From assembly GCF_016863335.1 (NCBI RefSeq), contig NZ_BOOR01000066.1:1-64000 (forward strand): a stretch of 64,000 bases of DNA. The letters run 5' to 3'. Shown piece by piece: positions 45,486-54,707 of this stretch; position 1 is the stretch's first letter; every line of letters begins with the position of its first letter. Below the pieces are notes generated by a model. It made no database searches, was not told the origin of the DNA, and was given only the letters and a program-made list of their open reading frames with translations. The DNA comes from Planotetraspora thailandica. Its GTDB lineage: Bacteria > Actinomycetota > Actinomycetes > Streptosporangiales > Streptosporangiaceae. The position numbers and the translations under genes were made by a program.

Positions 45486-46205
45486 TTACGCCCCGACCGC
45501 GTGCACGGCTTCGAGGATCGACGCTGTTACGACTTCAGGCTGGGAAACGCTGAGCGCGTGGGACGCGCCGGGGACCTCGCGTATTCCCTTGGCGCCGGCC
45601 CGGTCCGCCATGAAGCGGTGCAGGGCGACGGGGATGTTGAGGTCCTCGTCGCTGAAGACGAACCACGACGGGATAGATCTCCACGCCGGGGCGTCCGTCG
45701 GCAGCGCTGCGGCGAGGGCGATCTCCGTGACCGGGCGCTGGGTCGCGCTCATCACGGCGGCCCGGCCGGGGGGCACGTCGGCGGCGAACTGGTGGTGGAA
45801 TGCGTCCGCCCGGATGGCGAACTCGTTGCCGCCGGTCGTGACCGGGTAGGCGATAAGGGCGTCGCCGAGGGTACTCCCGGGGAACTTGGTCGACAGCGCG
45901 AACGCGGACTCACCCTGCTCGGGCGCGAACGCGCAGACGTAGACGAGGCCGGCCACCTTGTCGCTGCCGGCGGCTTCGGTGATCACCATGCCGCCGTAGG
46001 AGTGCCCGACGAGGACCACGGGGGTGTCGATACCGGCAAGCACATCGCGTAGATAGGCGGCGTCGCCCGGCAGGCTGCGTAGCGGATTGGCGACGGCGAT
46101 CGCGGGTACGGCGTTCGCCTGCAGTTGCTCGACGACGCCGTTCCAGCTGGCAGATTCGGCGAAGGCGCCGTGCACGAGGACGACGGTCGGTTTCTGCTGG
46201 GCCAT
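45486..46205 (-). CDS. Alpha/beta hydrolase (cytoplasmic)
   Basis: 239 residues starting MAQQKPTVVLVHGAFAESAS. The fold shows HGAFAESASW, the nucleophile elbow VVLVGHSYGGMVI, LVYVCAFAPEQGES, the acid in SWFVFSDEDLNIP and the catalytic histidine in VPGASHALSVSQPE. It lacks a signal peptide, unlike its close paralogue at 57740-58567, which shares the HSYGG, PDQGES-type and IP loops. It lies 16 nt downstream of an HSL-type esterase gene, so the two hydrolases form an operon. The natural substrate is unknown. Confidence 0.9.
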   Translation of the reverse strand: MAQQKPTVVLVHGAFAESASWNGVVEQLQANAVPAIAVANPLRSLPGDAAYLRDVLAGIDTPVVLVGHSYGGMVITEAAGSDKVAGLVYVCAFAPEQGESAFALSTKFPGSTLGDALIAYPVTTGGNEFAIRADAFHHQFAADVPPGRAAVMSATQRPVTEIALAAALPTDAPAWRSIPSWFVFSDEDLNIPVALHRFMADRAGAKGIREVPGASHALSVSQPEVVTASILEAVHAVGA

Positions 46206-46221
46206 GATTCTGCCTCTCTGA

Positions 46222-47172
46222 TCAGTAGCGGCCGAGGGCTTTGCGGAGGACGTGGATCGCCTGCTCGATCGCGGCAGTCGCGGCGGCGGTCCCGCGCACG
46301 GGGTTGAGCATCATGAAGTCGTGGAGAGTGCCGTCGTAGCGGACGGTCGTGGTGCGAACTCCGGCCTCGATGAGCTTGCGACCGTAGGCCTCGCCCTCGT
46401 CGCGCAGGACGTCGTTCTCGTCCACGATGAGAAAGGTCTCGGGTAGTCCGGCGAGTTCCTCGACGGTCGCCCGCAGCGGCGACACGGTGATCTCGCCGCG
46501 CTTGTCCTTCTCGGGCAGGTAAGCGTCCCAGAACCACGCCATGGCCTTGGCCGTCAGATGCGGCCCGTCGGCGAATTCGCGGTAGCTGTCGGTGTCCTGG
46601 CCCGCGTCGGTGACGGGGTAGTACAGCGACTGGTGCACGAAGCTCACGTCGCCGCGCTGCTTGGCCAGGATGGCGAGGGCCGCGGTCATGTTCCCGCCGA
46701 CGGAGTCCCCCGCGACGGCGAGTCGAGAGCTGTCGAGGCCCTCGGAGGCCCCGTGCCTGCTGATCCATTGTGCGGTGGCGTATGCCTGCTCGATCGCGAC
46801 CGGGTAGCGGGCCTCGGGCGAGCGGTCGTATTCGACGAACACGACTGCGGCGTTCACCCCGACGGCCAGTTCCCGGACGAGCCGGTCGTGCGTGCCGGCG
46901 TCGCCGAGGATCCAGCCACCGCCGTGGACGTACAGGACGACCGGCAGTTGATCTTCGACGCCGACCGGCTTGAGGATGCGGACGCGCACTTCGCCGACCT
47001 TGGCGGGGACGGTGATCCACTTTTCCTGGACGTCGGGCTTGTCGATCGGAGCGGCCTGGATGTCGTCGAGCACCTTACGGGCGCGTTCGGGCCCGAGCTC
47101 GTACGGGAAGGGGGGTTTTGCGGCGGCATCGGCGAATTCCTGCGCCGCTGCTTCCAGAACGTGCCTGTTCAT
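46222..47172 (-). CDS. HSL-family (group IV) carboxylesterase
   Basis: 316 residues from ATG 47170-47172, chosen because AAAGGCAG lies upstream; a frame 8 codons longer is open. Oxyanion motif is HGGGW (VVLYVHGGGWILGDAGTHDR), the nucleophile is in VAGDSVGGNMTAALA, the acid in LIVDENDVLRDEGEAYG and the histidine in DGTLHDFMML. This complete group IV (hormone-sensitive lipase-like) pattern predicts hydrolysis of short or medium acyl esters in the cytoplasm. Operon with the following alpha/beta hydrolase. Confidence 0.9.
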   Translation of the reverse strand: MNRHVLEAAAQEFADAAAKPPFPYELGPERARKVLDDIQAAPIDKPDVQEKWITVPAKVGEVRVRILKPVGVEDQLPVVLYVHGGGWILGDAGTHDRLVRELAVGVNAAVVFVEYDRSPEARYPVAIEQAYATAQWISRHGASEGLDSSRLAVAGDSVGGNMTAALAILAKQRGDVSFVHQSLYYPVTDAGQDTDSYREFADGPHLTAKAMAWFWDAYLPEKDKRGEITVSPLRATVEELAGLPETFLIVDENDVLRDEGEAYGRKLIEAGVRTTTVRYDGTLHDFMMLNPVRGTAAATAAIEQAIHVLRKALGRY

Positions 47173-47384
47173 AGTGCTGCCTTTCTGTCGTGTCATTCAG
47201 CAAGACAGCGCAGTCACTCGGGTTCGTGACGGGACGGCACGAAAGCCTTTGCCTGCACCCGCCCAAGCCCAGCCGGAGAAGCAGGCCGGCGGCGTACCGA
47301 ATCAACGAGTGGCTTGATGGCGGGCAGCATGAACGCGCGTGACACGGTGGTCGCTGATGTCGGCATCCAGCATCGTGACCGCGC

Positions 47385-49661
47385 TCAACTGCCGACTGCC
47401 GTGCCGGGTCCGGCTATCTCCTCGAGTTCCTTGACCACCTCAGCGGCTTGCTCGCTATCACCGCATTCCTCGAACTCCCGCAGCGCTTCCACCAACGCCT
47501 CGCGCGCCTCCTCGACCCGGCCCACCTGCTGCAGCGCTGTGGCCAGGCCGCGCTGGACACGTCCCAAGACCTGACCGATCGGGCGGGAGCGCAGCTCGGG
47601 CAATGCCTGCTGGTAGGCGTCGACCGCCTCCTCCCCGCGTTCGAGCGCGAGGTAGTCCATGCCGAGCTGGGTCAGGGCGACCCCGATACTGAAGCTGATG
47701 ATGTCCGGGGAACCGCCGTAGGCGGGATCACGCAGCCTGGCCACCAGTGCCAGGTTGCGCTCCGAGGCCTCTTCTGCCCGGCCCGCCCACCGCAGAGCGC
47801 CGGTGTGCTGCACCATGGCCTGGGGATAGCCCTCCAGATCCCCGGCCTGCAGGAGGAGATCAGCGGCTCGCTGGCTGTAGTCCAGCTCACGCTCCACGTT
47901 CGCCGGGTCGCCCTCGACGGCCCATGCGGCGTGGTACAGCGCCCACCCCTGACGGCGTACGTCGCCGACCTCGAAAGCCAGTTCCAGCGCCCGCAACGCG
48001 GTCGCCTCCGCCTCCTCCTTACGGCCCTCACACACAATCAGCGCCCAGGACAGGTAGTTGAGAAGCACCGCCTCCTGCCGACGGTCCCCCATGGCCCGCG
48101 CCGCGCTGGAGGACAGCTCGAACACCTCTCGCCAGTGCCCCCACTGGACCCATTGGTCGGAAAACCAGTACATCGACCCGGCCACCTCGACCACCGTCGA
48201 GTACTCTCCGCGCCGAGCCGCTGAACGCAGCGCCTCCAGCCAGGTCGCGCCCTCCGCCTGCAGCCAATCGTTGGCATGCTCCCGGCTGTCGAGCGTGACC
48301 AGGGAGCGCCAATCCGGCGGTGGCGCGCCGTAATCCGGCTCGAACCAGCGTCCGGCGACCAGCGCAACCTCCAGTAGCCAGCTCTCCATCCGCCGGCGCG
48401 CCTCCTCCTGCGCCTCGACCGGCTCCTCATGCTCCAACTGGGCACGGGCATACAACCGGACCAGATCATGGAAGACGTAACGGCCGGCGTACGGCGAGGT
48501 CAGCAGGCCCAGCTCGACCAACTCCTCCAGCGCGTCCTCGGCCTCGAACAGGTCCACCTGGGCCAGGACGGCGGCCAGTGGCACCCCGAAGTCCGGTGCG
48601 GCCGCCAGCGCCAGCCGCCGGAAACCGATCCGCGCCGTACCGGACACCTGCTGGTACGACAAGGCGAACGCGGCCGCGACGGCCAGGTCACCCACCGCCA
48701 GCGCCTCCAACCGGCGCTCTTCATCACCCAAACGCCCGGCCAGCTGACTGATCGTCCACCCCGGCCGGCTCTGCAACCGGTTCCCGGCGATCCGCACCGC
48801 CAGCGGCAGATTCCCGCACAACCGGGCCAGCTCGGCCACGCTGTCCGGATCGGCCTCGGTCCGCTCCGCCCCCACGATCGCTCGCAGCAGCCTGGCCGCC
48901 TCCGCACTGGACAGGTGGGCCAGCGGGATCTGCCGTACCCCCTCCAGCCCGGCCAGCGACCGGCGACTGGTGACGATGGTCATCCCAGGACCACCGGACG
49001 GCAGCAGCGGCCGCACCTGCGCCTCATCCGCGGCGTTGTCGAGCACGACCAAGCGACGGCGATCACCCAGCAGAGCCCGATAAAACCCAGCCCGTTCTTC
49101 CTCATCGCCCGGGATCCGCTGCTCGGCCACGCCCATGGCCTTCAGCAGCCGCGACAGCACGATCCCCGGGGCCAGCGGGGCGCTGTCCATGCCGCGCAAG
49201 TCCACGTAGAAGCAGCCGTCGGGGAACACCTCGGCCAGGTGCCGGGCGGCGTGCACGGCCAAGGCGGTTTTCCCGATACCGGCGGTACCGGAGATGGTGG
49301 CCACGACCGCCGGCTCCCCAGCCCTGGCCTGCCCGGCGAGCCGGCGCAGCAGATCTAGTTCCCTCTCGCGACCGGTGAAATCACCCGCTTCACGCGGCAG
49401 CTCACATAGACCCGGCACCGTGCCACTCGGTCGCGGCCGACCCGCCCGCGCGGCCTCGGTCAGCTCCGCCCGCTGCTCGTCGCCGAGCCGCAACGCCTCT
49501 GCCAGCGCCTCCACCGTCCGCTTTTGCGGGCCGCGGCTGACGCCTCGCTCCATGTCACCGATGGCCCGCACACTCATGCCGGACGCATGGGACAGCTCCT
49601 CGATCGTCAACTGCGCGGCTTGCCGCAAGCTCCGCAGGAGCAGGCCAAACGAGCTGACCAT
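47385..49661 (-). CDS. XRE/NB-ARC/TPR multidomain regulator (STAND ATPase)
   Basis: 758 residues with GAGGAGG upstream of the ATG. Residues 1-65 are an XRE helix-turn-helix (LTIEELSHASGMSVRAIGDM ERG). Residues 95-400 form an NB-ARC ATPase: ISGTAGIGKTALAVHAARHL (Walker A), RRLVVLDNAADEAQVRPLLP (Walker B), TIVTSRRSLAGLEG (sensor) and LCGNLPLAVRIAGNRL (GLPLA motif). From about residue 450 helical TPR-like repeats follow (RQEAVLLNYLSWALIVCEGR, ALTQLGMDYLALERGEEAVD). Such STAND proteins act as ligand-triggered regulators of secondary metabolism. No winged BTAD domain is present, so it is not a SARP. Confidence 0.9.
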   Translation of the reverse strand: MVSSFGLLLRSLRQAAQLTIEELSHASGMSVRAIGDMERGVSRGPQKRTVEALAEALRLGDEQRAELTEAARAGRPRPSGTVPGLCELPREAGDFTGRERELDLLRRLAGQARAGEPAVVATISGTAGIGKTALAVHAARHLAEVFPDGCFYVDLRGMDSAPLAPGIVLSRLLKAMGVAEQRIPGDEEERAGFYRALLGDRRRLVVLDNAADEAQVRPLLPSGGPGMTIVTSRRSLAGLEGVRQIPLAHLSSAEAARLLRAIVGAERTEADPDSVAELARLCGNLPLAVRIAGNRLQSRPGWTISQLAGRLGDEERRLEALAVGDLAVAAAFALSYQQVSGTARIGFRRLALAAAPDFGVPLAAVLAQVDLFEAEDALEELVELGLLTSPYAGRYVFHDLVRLYARAQLEHEEPVEAQEEARRRMESWLLEVALVAGRWFEPDYGAPPPDWRSLVTLDSREHANDWLQAEGATWLEALRSAARRGEYSTVVEVAGSMYWFSDQWVQWGHWREVFELSSSAARAMGDRRQEAVLLNYLSWALIVCEGRKEEAEATALRALELAFEVGDVRRQGWALYHAAWAVEGDPANVERELDYSQRAADLLLQAGDLEGYPQAMVQHTGALRWAGRAEEASERNLALVARLRDPAYGGSPDIISFSIGVALTQLGMDYLALERGEEAVDAYQQALPELRSRPIGQVLGRVQRGLATALQQVGRVEEAREALVEALREFEECGDSEQAAEVVKELEEIAGPGTAVGS

Positions 49662-49801
49662 TCATCCTCCTCAACACCGCCCGCACTCCGGCCATCGGGC
49701 GAGCTTGATCTAATCGGGTCTTCGTACTCGCCGATGCCCCACCGGGCCGTGGTACGTCCGGCGCGCCGAAGGTCGCGCCGGCGCAGGGCCGGTGCCGCTC
49801 C

Positions 49802-50539
49802 CTACCGGGTCTGATCGGTGGGGCGGATGAGGATCTCGTTGACAGCGACGTGCTCCGGCTGGGTGACCGCGTACACGACGGCATCGGCGATGTCCTCGGG
49901 CTGCAGGGTGCGCATGGAGGTGCCTATGTTCTTGGCGGCGGCCTGCATCGTGGGGTCCGTGATGTGGTCGGCCAGTTCGGTGGCGACGAAGCCGGGTTCG
50001 ATGACCACGACACGCACGCCCTGGGCGGTGACCTCCTGCCGCAGCGCTTCGGAGAAGGCGGTGACGCCGAACTTCGTCGCGGCGTAGACGCCGTTGCCGG
50101 CCGACGCGGTCCGCCCCGAGGTCGAGGAGATCTGCAGGACCGTGCCCTTGCGCTCCAACAGATGCGGCAACGCAGCGTGGACCGTGTACATCGACCCGAG
50201 CAGGTTGGTCTCGATCATGCGCGTCCATTCCGCGGTGTCCGCACCCGCGATCGGGCCGGCGAGCATCACCCCCGCGCTGTTCACCAGAATGTCCAGGGCG
50301 CCGAAGCGCTCGACGGTCGCGGCGACCGCGGCCCGCACCGACTCCTGGTCGGTCACGTCCAGGTCGAGGGCCAACACCTCACCGGGCGCCTTGCGCGCCA
50401 AAGACTCCAATCGGTCGGCCCGCCGCGCCCCTACCGCGACACGGGCCCCCTCCGCCGAGAGGGCCAACGCGGTGGCCTCGCCGATGCCCGACGACGCTCC
50501 AGTGACGAGGACGACCCTTCCGTCCAACGTGTTACTCAT
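49802..50539 (-). CDS. Short-chain dehydrogenase/reductase (SDR), copy 1
   Basis: 245 residues. The NAD(P) loop is VTGASSGIGEATALAL, followed by the NSAG motif (ILVNSAGVMLAG), the catalytic Ser and YxxxK (QISSTSGRTASAGNGVYAAT KFG) and PGFVATELADH. The ARRADR segment after beta-2 suggests NADP preference. It is a close paralogue of the SDR at 53646 and, like it, lies just downstream of a LAL-type LuxR gene on the same strand (82 nt gap). The substrate is unknown. Confidence 0.92.
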   Translation of the reverse strand: MSNTLDGRVVLVTGASSGIGEATALALSAEGARVAVGARRADRLESLARKAPGEVLALDLDVTDQESVRAAVAATVERFGALDILVNSAGVMLAGPIAGADTAEWTRMIETNLLGSMYTVHAALPHLLERKGTVLQISSTSGRTASAGNGVYAATKFGVTAFSEALRQEVTAQGVRVVVIEPGFVATELADHITDPTMQAAAKNIGTSMRTLQPEDIADAVVYAVTQPEHVAVNEILIRPTDQTR

Positions 50540-50620
50540 GTGCTTCCTTTCCGCAGGGGCTCACAGATTCCACCCCGACCACGCGTGCTGATCGGGGCGA
50601 CTGTCGATATAGGGGTGCCG

Positions 50621-53392
50621 TCATGCCGTAGCCGCCGTGCCTTCGAGCAGGGTGGTGCGGATCTGTTTGCGGGAGGCGATGCCGAGCTTCGCGAAGACTT
50701 TGCGCAAGTGCCATTCGACGGTGTGCGGGCTGATGAACAGCTGAGCGCCGATCTCGGGGTTCGTCAGTCCGTCGCCGGCCAGGCGCGCTATCTGCGCTTC
50801 CTGGGCGGTGAGGGTGTCGCGGACCTCGGCGGGGATCTTGCGTGTCGCCTCGCCGGTGGCCTGCAGTTCGCGGCGGGCGCGTTCCGCGAACCCCTCGGCC
50901 CCCATCTGGCTGAGCATCTCGTACGCGGCGCCAAGCTGCTCGCGTGCGTCGTGGCGACGGCTCTCCCGGCGCAGCCACTCGCCGTAGAGCAGCTGGGCGC
51001 GGGCGAGTACGAGCCGCGCCCCGGTGCGGCCGAGCCGCTCGATCGCCTGATGGTACAGAGTCTCGGCTGCCGGTCCTTCGTTCACCTGGGCACGCGCGGC
51101 AGCCGCCGTACCGAGGGCCCAGTCGGTGCCGCTGGCCTGTGCCATCTCGTCGAGTCGCTGGGCGGCTTCGGCCGCGCGGGCCGGCCGGCCGGTCCGGTTG
51201 GCGGCCTCCACGAGCTCGACCATGGCCCTGATGAACGGTCCGCCGAGCTCCTCCGGGTGCTCGCAGGCCCGCTCGGCCGCGGCGTACGCCTCCTCGTGGC
51301 GCCCCAGGCTGTTGTAGAGCACAGAGCTCGCCCATTGCCCGGCGGTCAGCACTTTGGCCTCCCCCGCGAGGACCGTGTCTCGCGTGATCGCTTCGATCAC
51401 TTGAAGTGTCGCGACCTCCCGGCCCCGCCACGGTTCGACAACCAGGGCCGTGTACTGGGCGAAGAAGCGGCTGCTCGTCGCCTCACCGATCGCGGCCGCC
51501 TCGGCGACCAGCGCATCGGCGACGGCGAGCTCACCGGCGAGGGCCCGGTTCGACACGAGCAGCAGCAGAGCCGACGGCAGAACCGATAAAGTCCCCGTCT
51601 CGCGAGCCAGGTCGACCAGCCTCGCCGACAGCGCCGACCAGTTGTCGAAGTCCCAGACGTTATGGGCCATGCGGCACGCGAGCGGGAGCCAGCCAAGGCC
51701 TTCTTCCCGGGTGACCCCTTCGGTACGGAAGGCGTCCAGAGCCTGGCGCACCAGCGGCACGCCCGCCGCATAGCCCTCGGTGGCCACCACGGCCAGGCCA
51801 CGCAGGAGCAGGTCGTTGCGTTCCGGTGGCGGCCCCGGCGATGCGGCGAGCAGCGCCTGGGCGATGTCCACCATCTGAGCTCCGCTCGGCAGCCGGCCTG
51901 CGGTCATGGCTGCGTGCAGCGTGTCACGGTAGGTCTCGCGCGTCAGTCCGGCGTCCAGCCGCTCCGACCGCTTGGCGGCACTGAGTAGCAGCGGCAAGGC
52001 GGCGCCGGCGCTTGTGGAGGCGAACACGATCTGCCCACGCAGCAGGCCGGCTTGAGCAAGCTCGTGTTCGTTCAGGGGGCTGAGCTCTGCCGCGTCCAGC
52101 AGTTCGAGCGCGGCGTCATATCCGGCGGCCTGGTACTTGGCCCGTGCCGCCGCCAACGCTCTGGCTCCGCGGCGTGCGGGATCGGGGGTCAGCACGGCCG
52201 CCCGCTCGAGAAACACGGCTGCCGCCGCCGCTCCGCCGCGCGCCTGCGCTCGATCGGCACAGCGCTCCAACTCGGCGGCCACCGCCTCGTCGGGGCCGAC
52301 TGTGGCGTTGGCCAGATGCCACGCCCGGCGATCGGGATCCGACTGAGGATCGGTCGCGTCGGCCAGCGCCTGGTGCACGTTCTGGCGGTCCCGCGGGGTG
52401 CCCATGTGATAGGTCGCCGAGCGCACGAGGGGATGACGAAAACGCACCCGGGTCCCGATGGTGATCAGTCCCCCCGCTTCGGCCGGCGACGCGGCGGCCA
52501 CGTCAATCCCGAGCAGCTCCGCCGCGTGGGTCAGCAAGGTCACATCTCCCACCGGCTCGGCCGCCGCGATGAGCAGTAACTGCTGCGTCTGGGCCGGGAG
52601 CGACTGGACCTGTCGTAGGAAGCTCTGCTCGATCTGGCCGGCCAGCGGCCGCGCGTCGGGCCGCCCGAATCCACCTGCCAGCTCCGCCGGCGTCAAACCC
52701 CGAGGCAGCTCGCGCAGGGCCAGGGGATTTCCCTGCGTCTCGGCGACGATCCGGTCCCGGACCCACTCGTCGAGTCGTCCGGGAGTCACGGAGTCCAGCA
52801 GGGCGCGAGCGTCGCAGTCGCTCAATCGCCCCACCTCAAGCTGGGGCAGCCCCGCCAACTCGGGTTCAAGGCTGGGCTCGCGCACCGCGAGGACCAGCCC
52901 GATCGGCTCGGCGAGCAGACGCCGCGCGACGAAGGCGAGGGTCTGTGCGGAGACCCGGTCAAGCCACTGGGCGTCATCGATGAGGCAGACCAGCGGCTCT
53001 TTCGCGGCCGCGTCGGCGAGGAGGCTGAGCACCGCGAGCCCGACCAGGAAACGATCCGGTGGAGTTCCCGCACTCAGCCCGAATGCCGTCTCCAGCGCGT
53101 CACGTTGCGGCTCCGGCAGGCGACACAGACGATCCAGAAACGGAGCGCACAGCTGATGCAGCCCGCCGAAGGCCAGTTCCATCTCGGACTCGACGCCCGC
53201 CGCTCTGGTGATCCGGCAGCCAGGCGCGCTGTCTCGCACGTATTCCAGCAACGCCGTCTTGCCGATGCCGGCCTCACCGCGCAGGACCAGGACCGCGCTA
53301 CGGCCGGCCTGCGCAGTCGCCACGAGCTGGGCCAACGTCTCGCACTCGATCTGCCGGCCACGCAACCGCAACCTGGGGTTCCTGCCGGCCAT
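50621..53392 (-). CDS. LAL-type LuxR regulator, copy 1
   Basis: 923 residues from the ATG at 53390-53392, which overlaps the stop of a 31-codon flavoprotein stub as TGATG; no independent ribosome site is seen. The N-terminal ATPase has LRGRQIECETL, Walker A LRGEAGIGKTALLEYV, and Walker B LVCLIDDAQWLD. A long helical middle follows, with a C-terminal GerE helix-turn-helix (LTAQEAQIARLAGDGLTNPE, IGAQLFISPHTVEWHLRKVF AKLG). This is the full LAL (MalT-like) layout, typical of pathway-specific activators. The SDR gene downstream is the likely target. Confidence 0.9.
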   Translation of the reverse strand: MAGRNPRLRLRGRQIECETLAQLVATAQAGRSAVLVLRGEAGIGKTALLEYVRDSAPGCRITRAAGVESEMELAFGGLHQLCAPFLDRLCRLPEPQRDALETAFGLSAGTPPDRFLVGLAVLSLLADAAAKEPLVCLIDDAQWLDRVSAQTLAFVARRLLAEPIGLVLAVREPSLEPELAGLPQLEVGRLSDCDARALLDSVTPGRLDEWVRDRIVAETQGNPLALRELPRGLTPAELAGGFGRPDARPLAGQIEQSFLRQVQSLPAQTQQLLLIAAAEPVGDVTLLTHAAELLGIDVAAASPAEAGGLITIGTRVRFRHPLVRSATYHMGTPRDRQNVHQALADATDPQSDPDRRAWHLANATVGPDEAVAAELERCADRAQARGGAAAAAVFLERAAVLTPDPARRGARALAAARAKYQAAGYDAALELLDAAELSPLNEHELAQAGLLRGQIVFASTSAGAALPLLLSAAKRSERLDAGLTRETYRDTLHAAMTAGRLPSGAQMVDIAQALLAASPGPPPERNDLLLRGLAVVATEGYAAGVPLVRQALDAFRTEGVTREEGLGWLPLACRMAHNVWDFDNWSALSARLVDLARETGTLSVLPSALLLLVSNRALAGELAVADALVAEAAAIGEATSSRFFAQYTALVVEPWRGREVATLQVIEAITRDTVLAGEAKVLTAGQWASSVLYNSLGRHEEAYAAAERACEHPEELGGPFIRAMVELVEAANRTGRPARAAEAAQRLDEMAQASGTDWALGTAAAARAQVNEGPAAETLYHQAIERLGRTGARLVLARAQLLYGEWLRRESRRHDAREQLGAAYEMLSQMGAEGFAERARRELQATGEATRKIPAEVRDTLTAQEAQIARLAGDGLTNPEIGAQLFISPHTVEWHLRKVFAKLGIASRKQIRTTLLEGTAATA

Positions 53393-53487
53393 CAGCACCG
53401 CCCAACCGAAACCGCGGCGTCGATGCCACGGCGGAGCCCGGCCGCGAAGCCCACGCCGATCACGACAACGTCGTAGTTGCTGCTCAT
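53392..53487 (-). pseudogene. N-terminal stub of an FAD-dependent oxidoreductase
   Basis: From ATG 53487 (GGTGGACAG upstream) the frame reads MSSNYDVVVIGVGFAAG, a Rossmann FAD-binding start, then about 14 unrelated residues to a TGA at 53392-53394. That TGA overlaps the LuxR start ATG. Only the first beta-alpha unit survives. It now acts, if translated, as a 31-codon leader coupled to the LAL regulator. Confidence 0.6.
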
Positions 53488-53645
53488 CTGTCCACCTGCT
53501 GCTCGTTGCGGTATGGGATGTGCGCTGCCGTCCGGTGTTCACGGTCGCGGCTGAGCACTGTTGTCCGGTCGGTCCTCAGTGGTGCCGCTGGGATGACGGA
53601 CGTCGCGGCACCGGCCTTCGTGGACTCGCGCTCGAGTAGGCGCGG

Positions 53646-54413
53646 TTACCACGTTTGGCCGCCGGCACGAACCAGCATCTCGTTGACGGCGACCCGCCGG
53701 TCTCGCGTGATGATGTAGCTGATTGCGTCCGCGATGTCCTCCGGCCGCAGCGCTTCGATTCCGTCGATCTGTTGGCGGGCCGCGTCCCGGGTGGTGTCAC
53801 TGAGGTGGTTCACCAGTTCGGTGTCCACGGTGCCGGGCTCCACCACGCTGACTCGGACGCGTTCGCTGAGCAGTTCCTGACGAAGCGATTCGGTGAACGC
53901 GTTCAGGCCGAACTTGGTCAAGCCGTAGACGCTGCTCCCCGGCCGGGCGACTCGCCCGGCCGTCGAGCTGACGTTCACGAGATCGGCCACCTGCCGCGGG
54001 GATGTGGATGCCGCGTAGATCAGATGCGGGATGGCGGCGTGCGTGACGTGCAACAGCGCCGCCACGTTGAGCGAGATCATCCGATCCCACTCCTCGATGG
54101 AGGTGTGCAGCGCCGAGTTGAGCAGCATGATCCCGGCGTTGTTGACCAGGATGTCGAGGCGCCCGAACCGATCCAGCGTTTCCTGCACCATGTCGTCGGC
54201 GCGTTCGGGCTCGGTGATGTCGGCCTCCAACGCGACCGCCTCTCCGCCCAGCTTCGCGATGTCGCACGCGACCTGGTCCAGGCGGTTGCGGCGACGGGCG
54301 ACCAGGGCCACCGCCGCGCCCTCGCGGGCGAGGCGGCGCGCGGTCGCGGCACCGATCCCGCTGCTCGCGCCGGTGATCAGCGCGACGGCTCCATCTAGCG
54401 GCAGATCGTCCAT
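53646..54413 (-). CDS. Short-chain dehydrogenase/reductase (SDR), copy 2
   Basis: 255 residues from ATG 54411-54413 (GAGGCAG upstream); the longer frame adds 39 residues with no homology. It has ITGASSGIGAATARRLAREG, VARRRNRLDQVA, ILVNNAGIMLLNSALHTS, the Ser/Tyr/Lys set in VNVSSTAGRVARPGSSVYGL TK, and PGTVDTELVNH. It ends ISYIITRDRRVAVNEMLVRA, the same ending style as copy 1 (AVNEILIRP). It lies 294 bp downstream of a second LAL regulator, repeating the gene order of copy 1. The gap 54414-54707 holds nothing recognised. Confidence 0.92.
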   Translation of the reverse strand: MDDLPLDGAVALITGASSGIGAATARRLAREGAAVALVARRRNRLDQVACDIAKLGGEAVALEADITEPERADDMVQETLDRFGRLDILVNNAGIMLLNSALHTSIEEWDRMISLNVAALLHVTHAAIPHLIYAASTSPRQVADLVNVSSTAGRVARPGSSVYGLTKFGLNAFTESLRQELLSERVRVSVVEPGTVDTELVNHLSDTTRDAARQQIDGIEALRPEDIADAISYIITRDRRVAVNEMLVRAGGQTW

Positions 54414-54707
54414 GGCTGCCTCATTCCCTCGGGTCGAGGATGACGCGGCTTCATGTCCATCACCGCTTCTCCCGTGCTCGGACGAAAAGCCGACACGAGG
54501 AGACTCGCGCAGCCGCCTGCCGGGTCGCACCAGGGAGTCTCACTGGTCACCGGGGGCCAGGGAGGGTTCACGGGTGTCAGCAGCCGCCCGTCGGCCCGAT
54601 GCCGCTGGCCGCACCGGTTCTTCACCGAACTGCCCACGCAGGTCAGCTGGGAGTGGCCCGATCTACGCACCGATCACCGAGATGGACTTCGATCAGACAC
54701 GGCACTT

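Noticed and set aside
47385-49661. SARP (AfsR-like) regulator
   Set aside because: NB-ARC and TPR regions are present, but the N terminus is an XRE helix-turn-helix and no OmpR-type winged helix or BTAD domain is visible.
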